From NCBI RefSeq assembly GCF_025630775.1, contig NZ_JAOSZE010000001.1, forward strand, positions 186,001 through 250,000: 64,000 bases of DNA, written 5' to 3'. Every line of letters starts with the position of its first letter. Positions within the stretch are counted from its first letter, which is position 1. This DNA comes from Actinoplanes sp. KI2 (GTDB lineage Bacteria; Actinomycetota; Actinomycetes; Mycobacteriales; Micromonosporaceae). Below are positions 53,032-61,504 of this stretch, piece by piece. A program made the translations under genes and the position numbers. The notes beneath the pieces are model-generated. The model did no database searches. It had not been told where the DNA came from and worked only from the letters and a program-made list of their open reading frames with translations.

Positions 53032-53063
53032 AAGCGGCGCCCCGGGGAACGGGAGCGCCGCTT
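53032..53063 (-). terminator. Terminator after the MFS gene
   Basis: Stem AAGCGGCGC / GCGCCGCTT (9 bp) with a 14-nt loop just after the MFS stop on the minus strand, followed on that strand by CTTTCGTT, a weak U-tract. Confidence 0.78.
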
Positions 53064-53077
53064 TGGTGAAGGCCGAA

Positions 53078-54715
53078 TCAGCGAGCGAGAGCCTCGGCCG
53101 GGATCGCATCCTCGTCCTCGTCCGCCGAGGCCTGCTGGGGCGCCGTGGCGAGGTCGGTCGTGGCGAGGTCGGCCGTGGCGACATTGGCCGTGGTGACATC
53201 GGCCGTGGTGAGGTCGACCGTCGAGCGCAGCGCGGCCGGCTTCATCAGCAGGGCCGCGATCACGCCGACCACCGCGATGACCGCGGAGATCAGGAAGATG
53301 TGTCCGGTGGCGTCGCCGTACGCGACCCGGACCAGGTGCTGGATCGCCGCCGGCAGCGCGGAGAGGTTAAGCGAGCTGGCCGCCGAGCCGCCCGACTGGA
53401 CGCCGGCCGCCGCGAGCTCGTGGGTCAGGTTGTCGGTGACCCGGTGGGCCAGCACCGCGCCGAGCACCGAGACGCCGATCGTGCCGCCGAGCGAGCGGAA
53501 GAACGCCACCGTCGCGCTGGCCGCGCCGATGTCCTTCAAGGCGACCGTGTTCTGCACCGCGAGGACCAGGTTCTGCATCGTCATGCCGACGCCGATGCCG
53601 ACCAGCGCCATGGCCCCGCCGACGTACCAAAGGCTGGTGTCGTGGTCGAGGAAGGAGAGCCCGGCAAAACCGCCGACCAGAATCAACGTCCCGGCGACGA
53701 TGTACGGCTTGATCCGTCCGCTGATGCTGATCAGCCGCCCGGCGACGGTCGAGGAGAGCAGCACGCCGGCCATCATCGGGATGGTCAGCAGGCCGGCCTC
53801 GGTCGGGCTGTAGCCGCGGCCGATCTGGAAGTACTGGCCGAGGAAGACCGAGCCGCCGAACATCGCCATGCCGACCGCGAGGCTCGCGATGATCGACAGG
53901 GCGGTGGTGCGCTGCTTGACGATCTGGATCGGGACCACCGGCTCGGCGACCCGGGTCTCGACCCAGACCGCGAGGGCGAGGATTCCCAGGCCGGCGCCGA
54001 CCATCGCGTACGTCTGCCAGGAGAGCCAGGCGAACGAGCTGTCCACGAACGAGACCCAGATGAGCAGCGTGCTGACGCCGAGGGCGATCAGCGCGGCGCC
54101 GACGTAGTCGACCTTGACGTTCTCCCGCCGGATGACCGCGAGGTTCAGCGTCTTCTGCAGCACGACCAGCGCGATGACGGCGATCGGTACGCCGATGTAG
54201 AAGCACCACCGCCAGCCGAGCCACGAGGTGTCGACGATCAGGCCGCCCAGCAGCGGGCCGCCCACGGTCGCCAGCGCCATCACGCCGCCGAGGTAGCCGT
54301 TGTACCGGCCGCGCTCCCGGGGCGGGATCATCGCGGCGATGGTGACCTGGACGAGCGCCTGCACGCCGCCCATGCCCAGGCCCTGGAAGGCGCGGGCGGC
54401 GATCAGCTGGCCGGCGGTCTGGCTCATGCCGGCCACGATCGAGCCGAGCACGAACACCACGATCGAGATCTGCACCAGCAGCTTCTTGCTGTACAGGTCG
54501 GCGAGCTTGCCCCAGATCGGGGTGGAGGCGGTGGCGGTCAGCAGGCTGGCGGTGACCACCCAGGTGTACTGGCTCTGCGAGCCGTCGAGCGCACCGATGA
54601 TCTTCGGAAGCGCGGTGGAGACGATGGTCGAGCTGGCCATCGCCACGAAGAGCACCAGCAGGAGGCCGGAGAGCGCCTCCATGATCTGGCGGTGGGTCAT
54701 CGGTTTCGCGCTCAT
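53078..54715 (-). CDS. MFS drug-efflux transporter, DHA2 (EmrB/QacA) family
   Basis: 545 aa. ATG 54715 is preceded by GGAGG. Seen: 14 predicted TM segments and DHA2 motifs: STIVSTALPKIIGALDG, WGKLADLYSKK (motif A), FQGLGMGGVQALV, ERGRYNGYLGG, GPLLGGLIVD (motif C), RWCFYIGVPIAV. The C-terminal 45 residues are a Thr/Ala/Asp-rich repeat tail built from 15-bp units. It is divergent from a TetR gene with paired TTGCGCA sites between them, the standard repressor-pump layout. Likely exports toxic compounds; the substrate is unknown. Confidence 0.94.
   Translation of the reverse strand: MSAKPMTHRQIMEALSGLLLVLFVAMASSTIVSTALPKIIGALDGSQSQYTWVVTASLLTATASTPIWGKLADLYSKKLLVQISIVVFVLGSIVAGMSQTAGQLIAARAFQGLGMGGVQALVQVTIAAMIPPRERGRYNGYLGGVMALATVGGPLLGGLIVDTSWLGWRWCFYIGVPIAVIALVVLQKTLNLAVIRRENVKVDYVGAALIALGVSTLLIWVSFVDSSFAWLSWQTYAMVGAGLGILALAVWVETRVAEPVVPIQIVKQRTTALSIIASLAVGMAMFGGSVFLGQYFQIGRGYSPTEAGLLTIPMMAGVLLSSTVAGRLISISGRIKPYIVAGTLILVGGFAGLSFLDHDTSLWYVGGAMALVGIGVGMTMQNLVLAVQNTVALKDIGAASATVAFFRSLGGTIGVSVLGAVLAHRVTDNLTHELAAAGVQSGGSAASSLNLSALPAAIQHLVRVAYGDATGHIFLISAVIAVVGVIAALLMKPAALRSTVDLTTADVTTANVATADLATTDLATAPQQASADEDEDAIPAEALAR
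53143..53217 (-). repeat. Five 15-bp repeats in the MFS C-terminal tail
   Basis: Units at 53143, 53158, 53173, 53188 and 53203 follow the pattern CCGTGGCGAGGTCGG with substitutions. They encode repeated pentapeptides such as TTADV, ATADL and TTDLA on the minus strand. Confidence 0.85.
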
Positions 54716-54772
54716 CGAGCGGGCCTCCGTCGTCGTCGCCGAGTAGTTGTCTCGTACAACCACCGGCTAATC

Positions 54773-54796
54773 TTGCGCATTGCGCAATCTTGCGCA
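54773..54796. promoter_or_regulatory. TetR operator candidate, TTGCGCA repeats
   Basis: TTGCGCA-T-TGCGCAA is a perfect 15-bp palindrome (54773-54787), followed by a third TTGCGCA half-site (54790-54796). It lies in the 116-bp gap between the divergent MFS and TetR genes, 36 bp before the tetR start, and is the natural binding site for the TetR protein. Confidence 0.8.
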
Positions 54797-54831
54797 TTGA
54801 GAAGCAAGTCACACGCCGGTACGCTGCATCC

Positions 54832-55431
54832 ATGAGCACGACGGCGGAGCCGGGTCTGCGCGAACGCAAGAAGGCCGCGACCCGGCAGTCCCTGCACGAT
54901 GCGGCGGTCCGCCTGGCGACCGAGCACGGCCTGGACCGGATCACCGTGGAGGCGATCGCGGACGAGGCCGGCGTCTCCCGGCGCACGTTCTCGAACTACT
55001 TCGGGAGCAAAGAGGAAGCGCTGATGTACGGCGACTTCCGTCGCGTGCACGGCCTGATCGAGGCGGTGCGGGCCCGGCCGGCCGGCGAGAGGCCCTGGGC
55101 GGCCCTCACCGCGGCCGCCGCGCGGTTCATCATCGAGCTGGGCGAGCTCGACCCGCAGCTGGTGGCGCAGGGCCGGCTGCTGCGTACCCATCCGACCCTG
55201 ATCGCCGCCCAGGTGCAGACGTTCGCCGCGGCGGAGCGCGAGCTGGCCGCGGAGATCGCCACCCGGCTCGACGAGCCCGACCCGCGCGGGGTGCGCGCCC
55301 GGATGACCGCGGCGACCTTCCTGGTGGTGCTGCGCGTCTCGTTGAACATGTGGCTGGACGCGCCGCTCGGCACCGGCCTGTCGGACATCACCGACGAGGC
55401 GCTGGCCAACGCCGGCCGCGGCTTCGCCTAG
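54832..55431 (+). CDS. TetR-family regulator of the MFS pump
   Basis: 199 aa from ATG 54832. Seen: TetR HTH (RQSLHDAAVRLATEHGLDRITVEAIADEAGVSRRTFSNYFGSKEEAL) and a helical ligand-binding domain. Its own promoter region contains the TTGCGCA palindrome. It should repress the divergent efflux pump and itself until a ligand binds. It is followed by a strong bidirectional terminator. Confidence 0.94.
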   Translation: MSTTAEPGLRERKKAATRQSLHDAAVRLATEHGLDRITVEAIADEAGVSRRTFSNYFGSKEEALMYGDFRRVHGLIEAVRARPAGERPWAALTAAAARFIIELGELDPQLVAQGRLLRTHPTLIAAQVQTFAAAERELAAEIATRLDEPDPRGVRARMTAATFLVVLRVSLNMWLDAPLGTGLSDITDEALANAGRGFA

Positions 55432-55450
55432 AGGGCCTGGCGAAAGAAAA

Positions 55451-55484
55451 AGCGCGACTCCGGGTGGGGGCCCGGAGTCGCGCT
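55451..55484. terminator. Bidirectional hairpin terminator
   Basis: 14-bp perfect stem (AGCGCGACTCCGGG / CCCGGAGTCGCGCT) with a 6-nt loop, preceded by GAAAGAAAA on the plus strand, between convergent tetR and chitinase genes. Confidence 0.93.
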
Positions 55485-55516
55485 CCTCCTACCTTTGGGG
55501 ATGAGAGGAACGATTC

Positions 55517-56965
55517 CTAACCGGTGAAGCCGGCGAAGATCTTGCTGAACTCGAACGGGGCCTGCGCCACGTTGGTGCACTGGAAGAGCGCGCCCGAGCA
55601 GGCGTTCTTGTCCCGGTTCAGCTCCCAGAACGAGACGAACCCGAGGTGGTTGGCGTTGGCAAAGGCGACCAGGTCCTTGGCGTCGCTCTGGGTGAATTTC
55701 CCGCCGTCGTCGTTCTGGCCGAGCATCGGCGTGACACCGACCATCTTGAAGGCGGCCGCGTCGCTGTTGCCGTAGATCGACTTGATCTGGTCCTTGGTCG
55801 ACTTCACGGCCTGGATGGCGAGGTCGCCGTAGTCCTGGCCGGAGCGGCCGTAGTCCATCGCCATGATGTTGACCAGGTCCAGGTCGACGCCGGCGTCCTT
55901 GGCCGACTTGACCACGTTGAGGCCGTCCGCGGTGAGGCCCTCGGGCAGCACCGGCAGGGTCAGCGAGATCTTCAGGCCCGGGTTCGCCTTCTGCAGGGCG
56001 GCCAGCGCGCCGGATCGACGGGCGATCGTGGTCGGGTCGGCCACCGCCGCGCCCTCGATGTCCAGGTCGATGTACTTGAGGCCGTACGCCGAGACGACCG
56101 CCTGGTACTCGGCCTGCAGCGCGGAACTGCTGGTGCAGGCCTGGGCGAGCTCGATGCCGGTCGCGCCGCCGAAGGAGACCTTCACGTCGCCGCCGCCCGC
56201 ACGCACCGCGGCGATCTGGTCGGCGAACTGCTTCTGCCGCGGGTCGAAGGCGTTGAACCAGCTCGCCTTGCAGCCGGTGCTGGTGACGAAGGCCAGGCTG
56301 AAGGACTTGAGGTTCCCGCTGCTGCCCAGCTGGGCGAGGGTGGTCGTGCCGTTCGAGAGCAGACCCATGTCCACGTACGGGGCGACCCGCACGTTCCCGC
56401 CACCGGGCGCCGAGGTGGCCGGCGCTGTGGTGGTGGGCGCCGCGGTCGGCTTCGTGGTGGTGGGTGCCGTCGTCGGCTTCGTGGTGGGCGCGGTGGTCGG
56501 CGCCGTCGTGGGCTTGGTGGTCGTCGGCGCGGTGGTCGGCGTGGCGCCGCCCGAGCAGGACGCGCCGTTGATCGTGCAGCTGGTCGGCGCCCCGCTGCCG
56601 GCGACGACGAAGCCGAACGAGGCGGTGCCGCCGGCCGGGATCGAGGTCTCCCAGCTCGGGTTCTTGGCGGTCGAGACGCCGCCCGAGGTGGTGATCGTGG
56701 CGTCCCAGAAGCTGCCCAGCTTCGCGGACGACGGCAGCCCGAAGACCAGCTGCCAGCCGTTCACGGCCGACCCGGTGCCGTTGGTGATCGTGTACTTCGC
56801 TTGGTAGCCCGTACCCCAGTCGCTGTCCTTGCTGAAGGTGGCGGTGAGCACGCCCGCGGCATTGGAGGTCGGGTTGGTGGCCGCGACGGCCGCGCCGACG
56901 CCACCGCCGACGGCGACGAGGGCCGCCGAAGCGTAGATGGCGAGACGCAGACGGCTGCGTTGCAT
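55517..56965 (-). CDS. Secreted GH18 chitinase with N-terminal CBM2
   Basis: 482 aa from ATG 56965 (GGAG upstream). Seen: signal peptide (RLRLAIYASAALVAVGGG), CBM2 (residues about 38-137, with DWGTGYQAKYTITNGTG, VNGWQLVFGLP and a Cys pair), a Thr/Pro linker (PTTAPTTTKPT repeats, about 140-190), then a GH18 catalytic domain with SFGGATG, the catalytic YIDLDIEG (DxDxE, about residue 300), MAMDYG and FVSFWELNRD. It degrades chitin outside the cell. The short catalytic domain resembles bacterial ChiC/ChiD-like single-barrel enzymes. Confidence 0.93.
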   Translation of the reverse strand: MQRSRLRLAIYASAALVAVGGGVGAAVAATNPTSNAAGVLTATFSKDSDWGTGYQAKYTITNGTGSAVNGWQLVFGLPSSAKLGSFWDATITTSGGVSTAKNPSWETSIPAGGTASFGFVVAGSGAPTSCTINGASCSGGATPTTAPTTTKPTTAPTTAPTTKPTTAPTTTKPTAAPTTTAPATSAPGGGNVRVAPYVDMGLLSNGTTTLAQLGSSGNLKSFSLAFVTSTGCKASWFNAFDPRQKQFADQIAAVRAGGGDVKVSFGGATGIELAQACTSSSALQAEYQAVVSAYGLKYIDLDIEGAAVADPTTIARRSGALAALQKANPGLKISLTLPVLPEGLTADGLNVVKSAKDAGVDLDLVNIMAMDYGRSGQDYGDLAIQAVKSTKDQIKSIYGNSDAAAFKMVGVTPMLGQNDDGGKFTQSDAKDLVAFANANHLGFVSFWELNRDKNACSGALFQCTNVAQAPFEFSKIFAGFTG

Positions 56966-57022
56966 GGGATGACTCCGATCGCAGGGGGTGACGATGGGAG
57001 TCGATTCTTGGGCCGCGGCCGT

Positions 57023-57063
57023 TTAAATGACCTTGTACGGACCTTAAACATCCTTAAATGACC
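57023..57063 (-). promoter_or_regulatory. Direct repeats GGTCATTTAA upstream of the chitinase
   Basis: On the minus strand GGTCATTTAA occurs at 57054-57063 and again at 57023-57032, start-to-start distance 31 bp (about three helical turns), with TTTAAGGTCC between them. The block is AT-rich, unlike its surroundings, and lies 58-98 bp before the chitinase start. It is a likely activator or repressor site, distinct from the known DasR-type TGGTCTAGACCA chitinase boxes. Confidence 0.6.
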
Positions 57064-57079
57064 GCTGGTAGCGGGGAGG

Positions 57080-57637
57080 TCACCGCCGCGCGACGCCGTC
57101 CAGCAGGAGCGTGAGCTGGCGTTTCCAGGCGTCCGACTCGGGCGACGCGCGCACCACGCCGGCGTTGGCGCGCATCAGCAGACTGATGTCGCGCCGGGTG
57201 AAATCGGCGCGCAGGGCGCCCGCCCGCTGTGCCCGGACGATCACCTCGCTCGCCCCGCGCTGGGCGGCCACGCGCAGCACGGACAGTCGCTCGTCGTCGT
57301 CGAAGCCGGTCGAGACCAGGAGCTCGGACAGCCCGCGGTCGGTGGCCTGCAACTCGAAGAGCCGGGTGAGGTAGCCGACGAACGCGGCCCACGGGTCAGG
57401 CTCGCGCAGGGCCTGCTCGGCCAGCTCCACGTACTCGGTCATCTGCCCGGCGAAGACCTCGGCGATCAGGTCGCGGCGGGTGGGAAAGCGCCGGTAGAGG
57501 GTCGCATTGCCGACGCCGGCCCGCCGGGCTATCTCGTCGAGGGAGGCATCCAGCCCGTGCTCGCCGAAGATCTCCCGGGCCGCGGCCAGCAGCGCGGCGC
57601 GGTTGCGCTCGGCGTCGGCGCGGAGTCGAGTGGCCAT
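57080..57637 (-). CDS. TetR/AcrR-family regulator
   Basis: 185 aa from ATG 57637. Seen: N-terminal HTH (RAALLAAAREIFGEHGLDASLDEIARRAGVGNATLYRRFPTRRDLI) and a helical C-terminal domain. It is divergent from the dienelactone hydrolase gene (79-bp gap), its probable target, and is not obviously connected with the chitinase downstream. Ligand unknown. Confidence 0.93.
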   Translation of the reverse strand: MATRLRADAERNRAALLAAAREIFGEHGLDASLDEIARRAGVGNATLYRRFPTRRDLIAEVFAGQMTEYVELAEQALREPDPWAAFVGYLTRLFELQATDRGLSELLVSTGFDDDERLSVLRVAAQRGASEVIVRAQRAGALRADFTRRDISLLMRANAGVVRASPESDAWKRQLTLLLDGVARR

Positions 57638-57716
57638 GGGGGACAGGGTACCGATGAGACCGGGGACGCCTCCCCGGTTGGTGTTACGTTGCCTCTGATC
57701 AAAGGAGACTCGACAG

Positions 57717-58472
57717 ATGCAGACGACATCCGTGCAGGTTCCGACCGCGGACGGCGCGGCGGACGCGTACCTGGTCAAGCCGGACGGCGATGGTCCCTTT
57801 CCCGGCGTGCTGATGTTCATGGACGCCTTCGGCCTGCGGCCACGGCTGGCCGAGATGGCCGAGCGGATCGCCGAGCGCGGCTACGCCGTGCTGGTGCCCA
57901 ACCTCTTCTACCGCAGCGCCCGGCCGCCGCTGGTCAGCGCCGAGGAGCTGACCAACGACGAGAAGCGCGGCGCGGCGTTCGGCCGGCTCATGCCGATGAT
58001 CCAGCAGCTCACGCCCGCCCGGATCGTCGCGGACACCGACTCCTACCTCGACTTCCTCGCCGCCCAGCCGGGCGTCGCGGCCGGGCCGGTGCTGGCCGTG
58101 GGCTACTGCATGGGCGGGCGCGCCGGGCTGCGCGCGATGGCCGGGCGTCCCGCCCGGATCAAGGCGCTGGCCGCCTTCCACGCCGGCGGGATCGTCACCG
58201 ACGACCCCGAGAGCGTGCATCTCTCCGTCGGCAGCATCACCGGCGAGGTCTACTTCGGTTTCGCCGACCACGACCGGTCGATGACCGCCGAGCAGATCAA
58301 GACCCTCGAGGCGGCGCTGGACGATGCCGGCGTCACCTACACCTGCGAGGTGTACGAGGGCGCGGCGCACGGCTTCACCATGAGCGACACCGCGGTGTAC
58401 GACGCCGCCGCCGAGCAGCGGCACTGGACCAATCTGTTCGCCCTGCTCGACCGCGCGCTGCCGGTCAGCTGA
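57717..58472 (+). CDS. Dienelactone-hydrolase-family alpha/beta hydrolase
   Basis: 251 aa, ATG preceded by AAAGGAG. Seen: LMFMDAFGLRPRLAEMAERIAERGYAV, the nucleophile elbow GYCMGG (Cys about residue 131, as in dienelactone hydrolase), the Asp in FADHD and the His in AAHGFTM, completing a Cys-Asp-His triad. Cytosolic. It hydrolyses lactones or esters; the natural substrate is unknown. Its 3' end overlaps the convergent VOC gene by 8 bp. Confidence 0.93.
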   Translation: MQTTSVQVPTADGAADAYLVKPDGDGPFPGVLMFMDAFGLRPRLAEMAERIAERGYAVLVPNLFYRSARPPLVSAEELTNDEKRGAAFGRLMPMIQQLTPARIVADTDSYLDFLAAQPGVAAGPVLAVGYCMGGRAGLRAMAGRPARIKALAAFHAGGIVTDDPESVHLSVGSITGEVYFGFADHDRSMTAEQIKTLEAALDDAGVTYTCEVYEGAAHGFTMSDTAVYDAAAEQRHWTNLFALLDRALPVS

Positions 58473-58902
58473 CGCAGAACTCGTTGCCCTCGATGTCGGC
58501 CATGGTGTGCCACGAGTGCGGGCCCTGCGACTGCGAATAGAGATAGGTGGCGCCGCGGGCGACCAACGCGTCGCGCGCGGCGTCCTTCTGCTCGGCACCG
58601 ACCCACACGTCGAGGTGCAGGCGGTTTTTCACCGTCTTTGCCTCCGGCACGCGCTGGAACAGCACCCGCCGGGGCCGTCCGCCCGGGAACGCCTCGGGGT
58701 GGCGGATCGCCGCCCCGGTCCGCCAGACCAGCCGGCCCCGGTGCGTCGTGGTCTCCTCCTCGGTCGCGAAGCCGCGGGCGACCATGTCCTTGATGAAGGA
58801 CTCGTCCTGCTCCTCGACCGGCCAGTCGAGCGTCTCGGCCCACCAATCGGCGAGCGTGTGCGGGTCGGCGCTGTCGACAACTACCTGGAAGTCGTAAGGC
58901 AT
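58465..58902 (-). CDS. VOC-family (glyoxalase-like) protein
   Basis: 145 aa from ATG 58902. Seen: FQVVVDSADPHTLADWWAETLDWPVE at the N-terminus and NRLHLDVWV, ARDALVARGATYLYSQ and MADIEGNEFCV, the beta-alpha-beta-beta-beta pattern of actinobacterial VOC proteins. His/Glu at the ends of strands could bind a metal. It is often annotated as glyoxalase/bleomycin-resistance-like, but the activity is unknown. The SnoaL-like gene is 35 bp upstream on the same strand. Confidence 0.88.
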   Translation of the reverse strand: MPYDFQVVVDSADPHTLADWWAETLDWPVEEQDESFIKDMVARGFATEEETTTHRGRLVWRTGAAIRHPEAFPGGRPRRVLFQRVPEAKTVKNRLHLDVWVGAEQKDAARDALVARGATYLYSQSQGPHSWHTMADIEGNEFCVS

Positions 58903-58937
58903 GCCCGGACGGTAACCCTCGGGTACGACAACCTCGG

Positions 58938-59288
58938 TCAGTTGGCGTAGAGGCCGGGGAAGTAGCGGTCGATCAGCGTCACGTCGTAGACCTGGCGTAC
59001 CTCGGTGATCCGGCCGGCCTCGATCTCGAGGAATTCCACCATCCGGGCGGTGCCGAACGGCGCCACCAGGTCGTAGACGAGCGTCGCACCGTCGTCGGCG
59101 AGCGTCTCGCCGGCCACCGTGACGCGGTCGGCGAACGCCGCGATCCGGTGCTGCACCTGGAGCAGTTCTTCGTCGTCGACCGGCGCGTCCAGGTTCCACT
59201 CGACCTCGACGTCCGGGGCGAGCAGCTTGCGTACGGCGGTGCGGTCGTCGCTGGTCCACGACCGGGTCCAGAACCCGATGACATCCAT
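58938..59288 (-). CDS. SnoaL/NTF2-like protein
   Basis: 116 aa from ATG 59288. Seen: IGFWTRSWTSDDRTAVRKLLAPDVEVEWNLDAP, DLVAPFGTARMVEFLEIEAGRITEVRQVYD, the cone-shaped alpha+beta pattern of the NTF2 superfamily with a ligand pocket. It may be a small isomerase/hydrolase or a binding protein. Same strand as the WecB-like gene (20-bp gap) and the VOC gene. Confidence 0.87.
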   Translation of the reverse strand: MDVIGFWTRSWTSDDRTAVRKLLAPDVEVEWNLDAPVDDEELLQVQHRIAAFADRVTVAGETLADDGATLVYDLVAPFGTARMVEFLEIEAGRITEVRQVYDVTLIDRYFPGLYAN

Positions 59289-59308
59289 GGTCGTCTCCTG
59301 CTCGGGGG

Positions 59309-60340
59309 TCAGTGGTGCACGCCGGCCTGCGGCCGGGCGGGCATCGGGTCGGGGAACTGGCCCTTGCCCAGCAGCGCGGCGGTGGCCTGCGCGATCCGGG
59401 CGGCGGCGTGGCCATCGCCGTACGGGGTGCCGGCCGTGCCCATCGAGTCCCGGCGAACCCGGCTACCCAGCAGCTCGACCATCGCCGCCACGATCTCGCC
59501 GGCCTCCGCGTCGACCAGCCGGGCGCCGCCGGCGTGGATGGCTTCGGTCAGTGCGCCGCCGTCGCCCGGCACCAGCACCGCACGGCCGGCCGCGAGCGCC
59601 TCCTCGGCCAGGTCCACGTCGTCGGTGAGCACCACGTCGGCGGCCGCGACCAGCCGGGACCGCTCCGGGTAGGGCATCGGCAACCCGCCGAACACGTCCA
59701 GGTCGGGCTGGTTCGCGGTGATCACGAGCATGGCCTCCCGGACCGCTTCCTCGAACCCGGCGCTGACCCCGGTCACCACCACCCGGTTGGCCCGCGGCCG
59801 TTTCGGCTGCCGGGTGTGCCCGGCGAGCAGCTGGGCCGCCTCGACCGAGGTGCCGCCGGTGAGCAGCACGTCGCCGGCGATCACCCGCTCGTCCAGCAGG
59901 TTCATCGCGGCGAGCGGCGCCGCGGCCAGGTGCACGGTCGCGACCTGGGCGAGCAGCCGGCGGTTGGCGTCCGCGTCGTCGGCGACCAGAGAACCGGAGC
60001 GCCGTCCGGCGTCCATGTGCATGATCGGTATCCGGCGCCAGTGTGCGGCCAGCGCCGCGCCGAGGTTGTCGCCCCGCACGACGACGGCGGCCGGGGTGCG
60101 TTCTGCCCACAGCCGGTCGTACCGCCGGATCGAGGCCGTGAGGTCGGCCGTGGCCGGCAGGGTGATGTCGGCGGCGAGTCCGCAGGAGATGTAGGTGCGG
60201 GCCACGTTGGTGGGCTCCGGGCCGCCGGCGAGCAGAACCGGGGCGACCAGGCCCTGCTCGCGCATGGCCAGCGCGACCGGTGCGAGCCGAAGTGCCTCGG
60301 CGCACGTGCCACCGGCGAGGTGGACTTCGGGCAGCGACAT
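59309..60340 (-). CDS. Divergent WecB/UDP-GlcNAc 2-epimerase-like protein
   Basis: 343 aa. The GT-B type fold is suggested by VRGDNLGAALAAHWRRIPIMHMDAGRRSGSL, where authentic epimerases have a GDT...HVEAG pattern, and by GGLPMPYPERSRLVAAADVVLTDDVDLAEEALAAGRAVLVPGDGGALTEAI. The second acidic residue is Asp instead of Glu, the PEE.NR motif is replaced by ADDADANRR, and the usual R.TTERPE loop is missing. It is therefore a homologue of UDP-GlcNAc 2-epimerase that may have another activity. No sugar-biosynthesis genes are adjacent. Confidence 0.8.
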   Translation of the reverse strand: MSLPEVHLAGGTCAEALRLAPVALAMREQGLVAPVLLAGGPEPTNVARTYISCGLAADITLPATADLTASIRRYDRLWAERTPAAVVVRGDNLGAALAAHWRRIPIMHMDAGRRSGSLVADDADANRRLLAQVATVHLAAAPLAAMNLLDERVIAGDVLLTGGTSVEAAQLLAGHTRQPKRPRANRVVVTGVSAGFEEAVREAMLVITANQPDLDVFGGLPMPYPERSRLVAAADVVLTDDVDLAEEALAAGRAVLVPGDGGALTEAIHAGGARLVDAEAGEIVAAMVELLGSRVRRDSMGTAGTPYGDGHAAARIAQATAALLGKGQFPDPMPARPQAGVHH

Positions 60341-60538
60341 GTTCTTCTCCGGGGACTGCGGGGGTCAGCGGCGATGAGGACGCTATGCAGTCACGGAGCG
60401 TGAGACAAGCCGTCGCAACTCAATGTGGCCGAACGGCCGAACCCAGAGCACCCAGAACCGGCGAAACCGGCGTAATTTTCCGCGCCATCGATTACTTAGC
60501 GCAATATCGGGCGGCGAGCCCGCGGGCACGCAGGGTGA

Positions 60539-61411
60539 TTAGCCTTGCTGGCCGTTGTTGAGCAGCGAGGGGTCGTCGCGCAGCAACGCGGCCAGCCGCC
60601 GGGCCGCCATCTCGGTGTCCTCCGGACGCTCGACCTTCAGCGGGATCGGCTTGGGCAGCGGGCTCGGCATGGAGTCGCCACGCTGCGGCGTGAGCCGCTC
60701 GGTGGGCGCCGCCTCGGCCGGCACGCGGTAGTGCTCGGCCTGGATCCGGTGGGTGGCCTGCGCGTCGGGCGGTATCGGGGACCTCGGGGCCTGGTGCGGC
60801 ACCGGGGGCGGCGGAGTGGCGGCGAACGGATGCGGCGGGTAGTCCTGAGCCGGGCCCTGCGAGGCCACGCCCTGGTCACGCATGCGGGCGCCGAGGTCGC
60901 GGGAGGTCTCGCCGGGGCCCGGTGCGTACTGCGAGTCGGCGGGCGCGTTGTCGAACGATCCGTACCGGCGCTCGGCGGTGTCCGAGTCGGCGTAGTACGG
61001 CCTCTCCGCGTACCCGTAGGCGGGTGGTCCGTAGCGGTCCTGATCGTCGTGACTGAACCGGCGCGGATCGGCGGCCGGCGAGGCCGGCGGCGCGGAGTAC
61101 GGCTCCGGCTCGACCAGCTCGACGTCGACGACGTCGGCGTGCCGGGCGACCGGCGCCTCGGCCTGCACCGGGTTGTCCGCGGTGACCTGCACCTGGCCCT
61201 CGGCGAAGAAGAAATGCAGCAGTACGGGCTCGCCCGAGCCCTCCGCACCGACGGTCACGCCGAGTTCCGGATGGCGTGCCACGACTCCAGCGATCGCCTC
61301 GACCAGCTCGGTCACAGCCGGTGAGGTGCCAGTGGCCTCCCCGGCGGCGCGCCTGCGCAGCTCATCACGGCGCGCGAGCTTGTCCAGCGCGTCGTCCAGT
61401 CCGCCTCGCAC
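60539..61411 (-). CDS. Low-complexity protein associated with the cvn operon
   Basis: 290 aa from GTG 61411, which follows AGGAAGGACGGTGAC; ATG 61444 and ATG 61501 are alternatives. The N-terminal ~100 residues are structured (GGLDDALDKLARRDELRRRA, VTELVEAIAGVVARHPELGVTVGA, VLLHFFFAEGQVQVT). The remainder is Pro/Ala/Tyr/Asp-rich and probably disordered, with a conserved-looking C-terminus (AARRLAALLRDDPSLLN). It follows the cvnD GTPase (94-bp gap) and is the last gene of the operon. Function unknown, possibly a GTPase or roadblock partner. Confidence 0.78.
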   Translation of the reverse strand: MRGGLDDALDKLARRDELRRRAAGEATGTSPAVTELVEAIAGVVARHPELGVTVGAEGSGEPVLLHFFFAEGQVQVTADNPVQAEAPVARHADVVDVELVEPEPYSAPPASPAADPRRFSHDDQDRYGPPAYGYAERPYYADSDTAERRYGSFDNAPADSQYAPGPGETSRDLGARMRDQGVASQGPAQDYPPHPFAATPPPPVPHQAPRSPIPPDAQATHRIQAEHYRVPAEAAPTERLTPQRGDSMPSPLPKPIPLKVERPEDTEMAARRLAALLRDDPSLLNNGQQG

Positions 61412-61504
61412 GTCACCGTCCTTCCTAGTGCGGGTGGTTCCCATCCACTCTGCCCGCTGGAAGGCCGATTTGAAAACCTCGATCTGTGCAACCCAGCGCA
61501 TACC

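Noticed and set aside
52964..54835. A 623-codon plus-strand frame opposite the MFS gene
   Set aside because: Composition is Asp/Arg/Gly-rich without TM or domain signal, as expected for the antisense of a membrane-protein gene.
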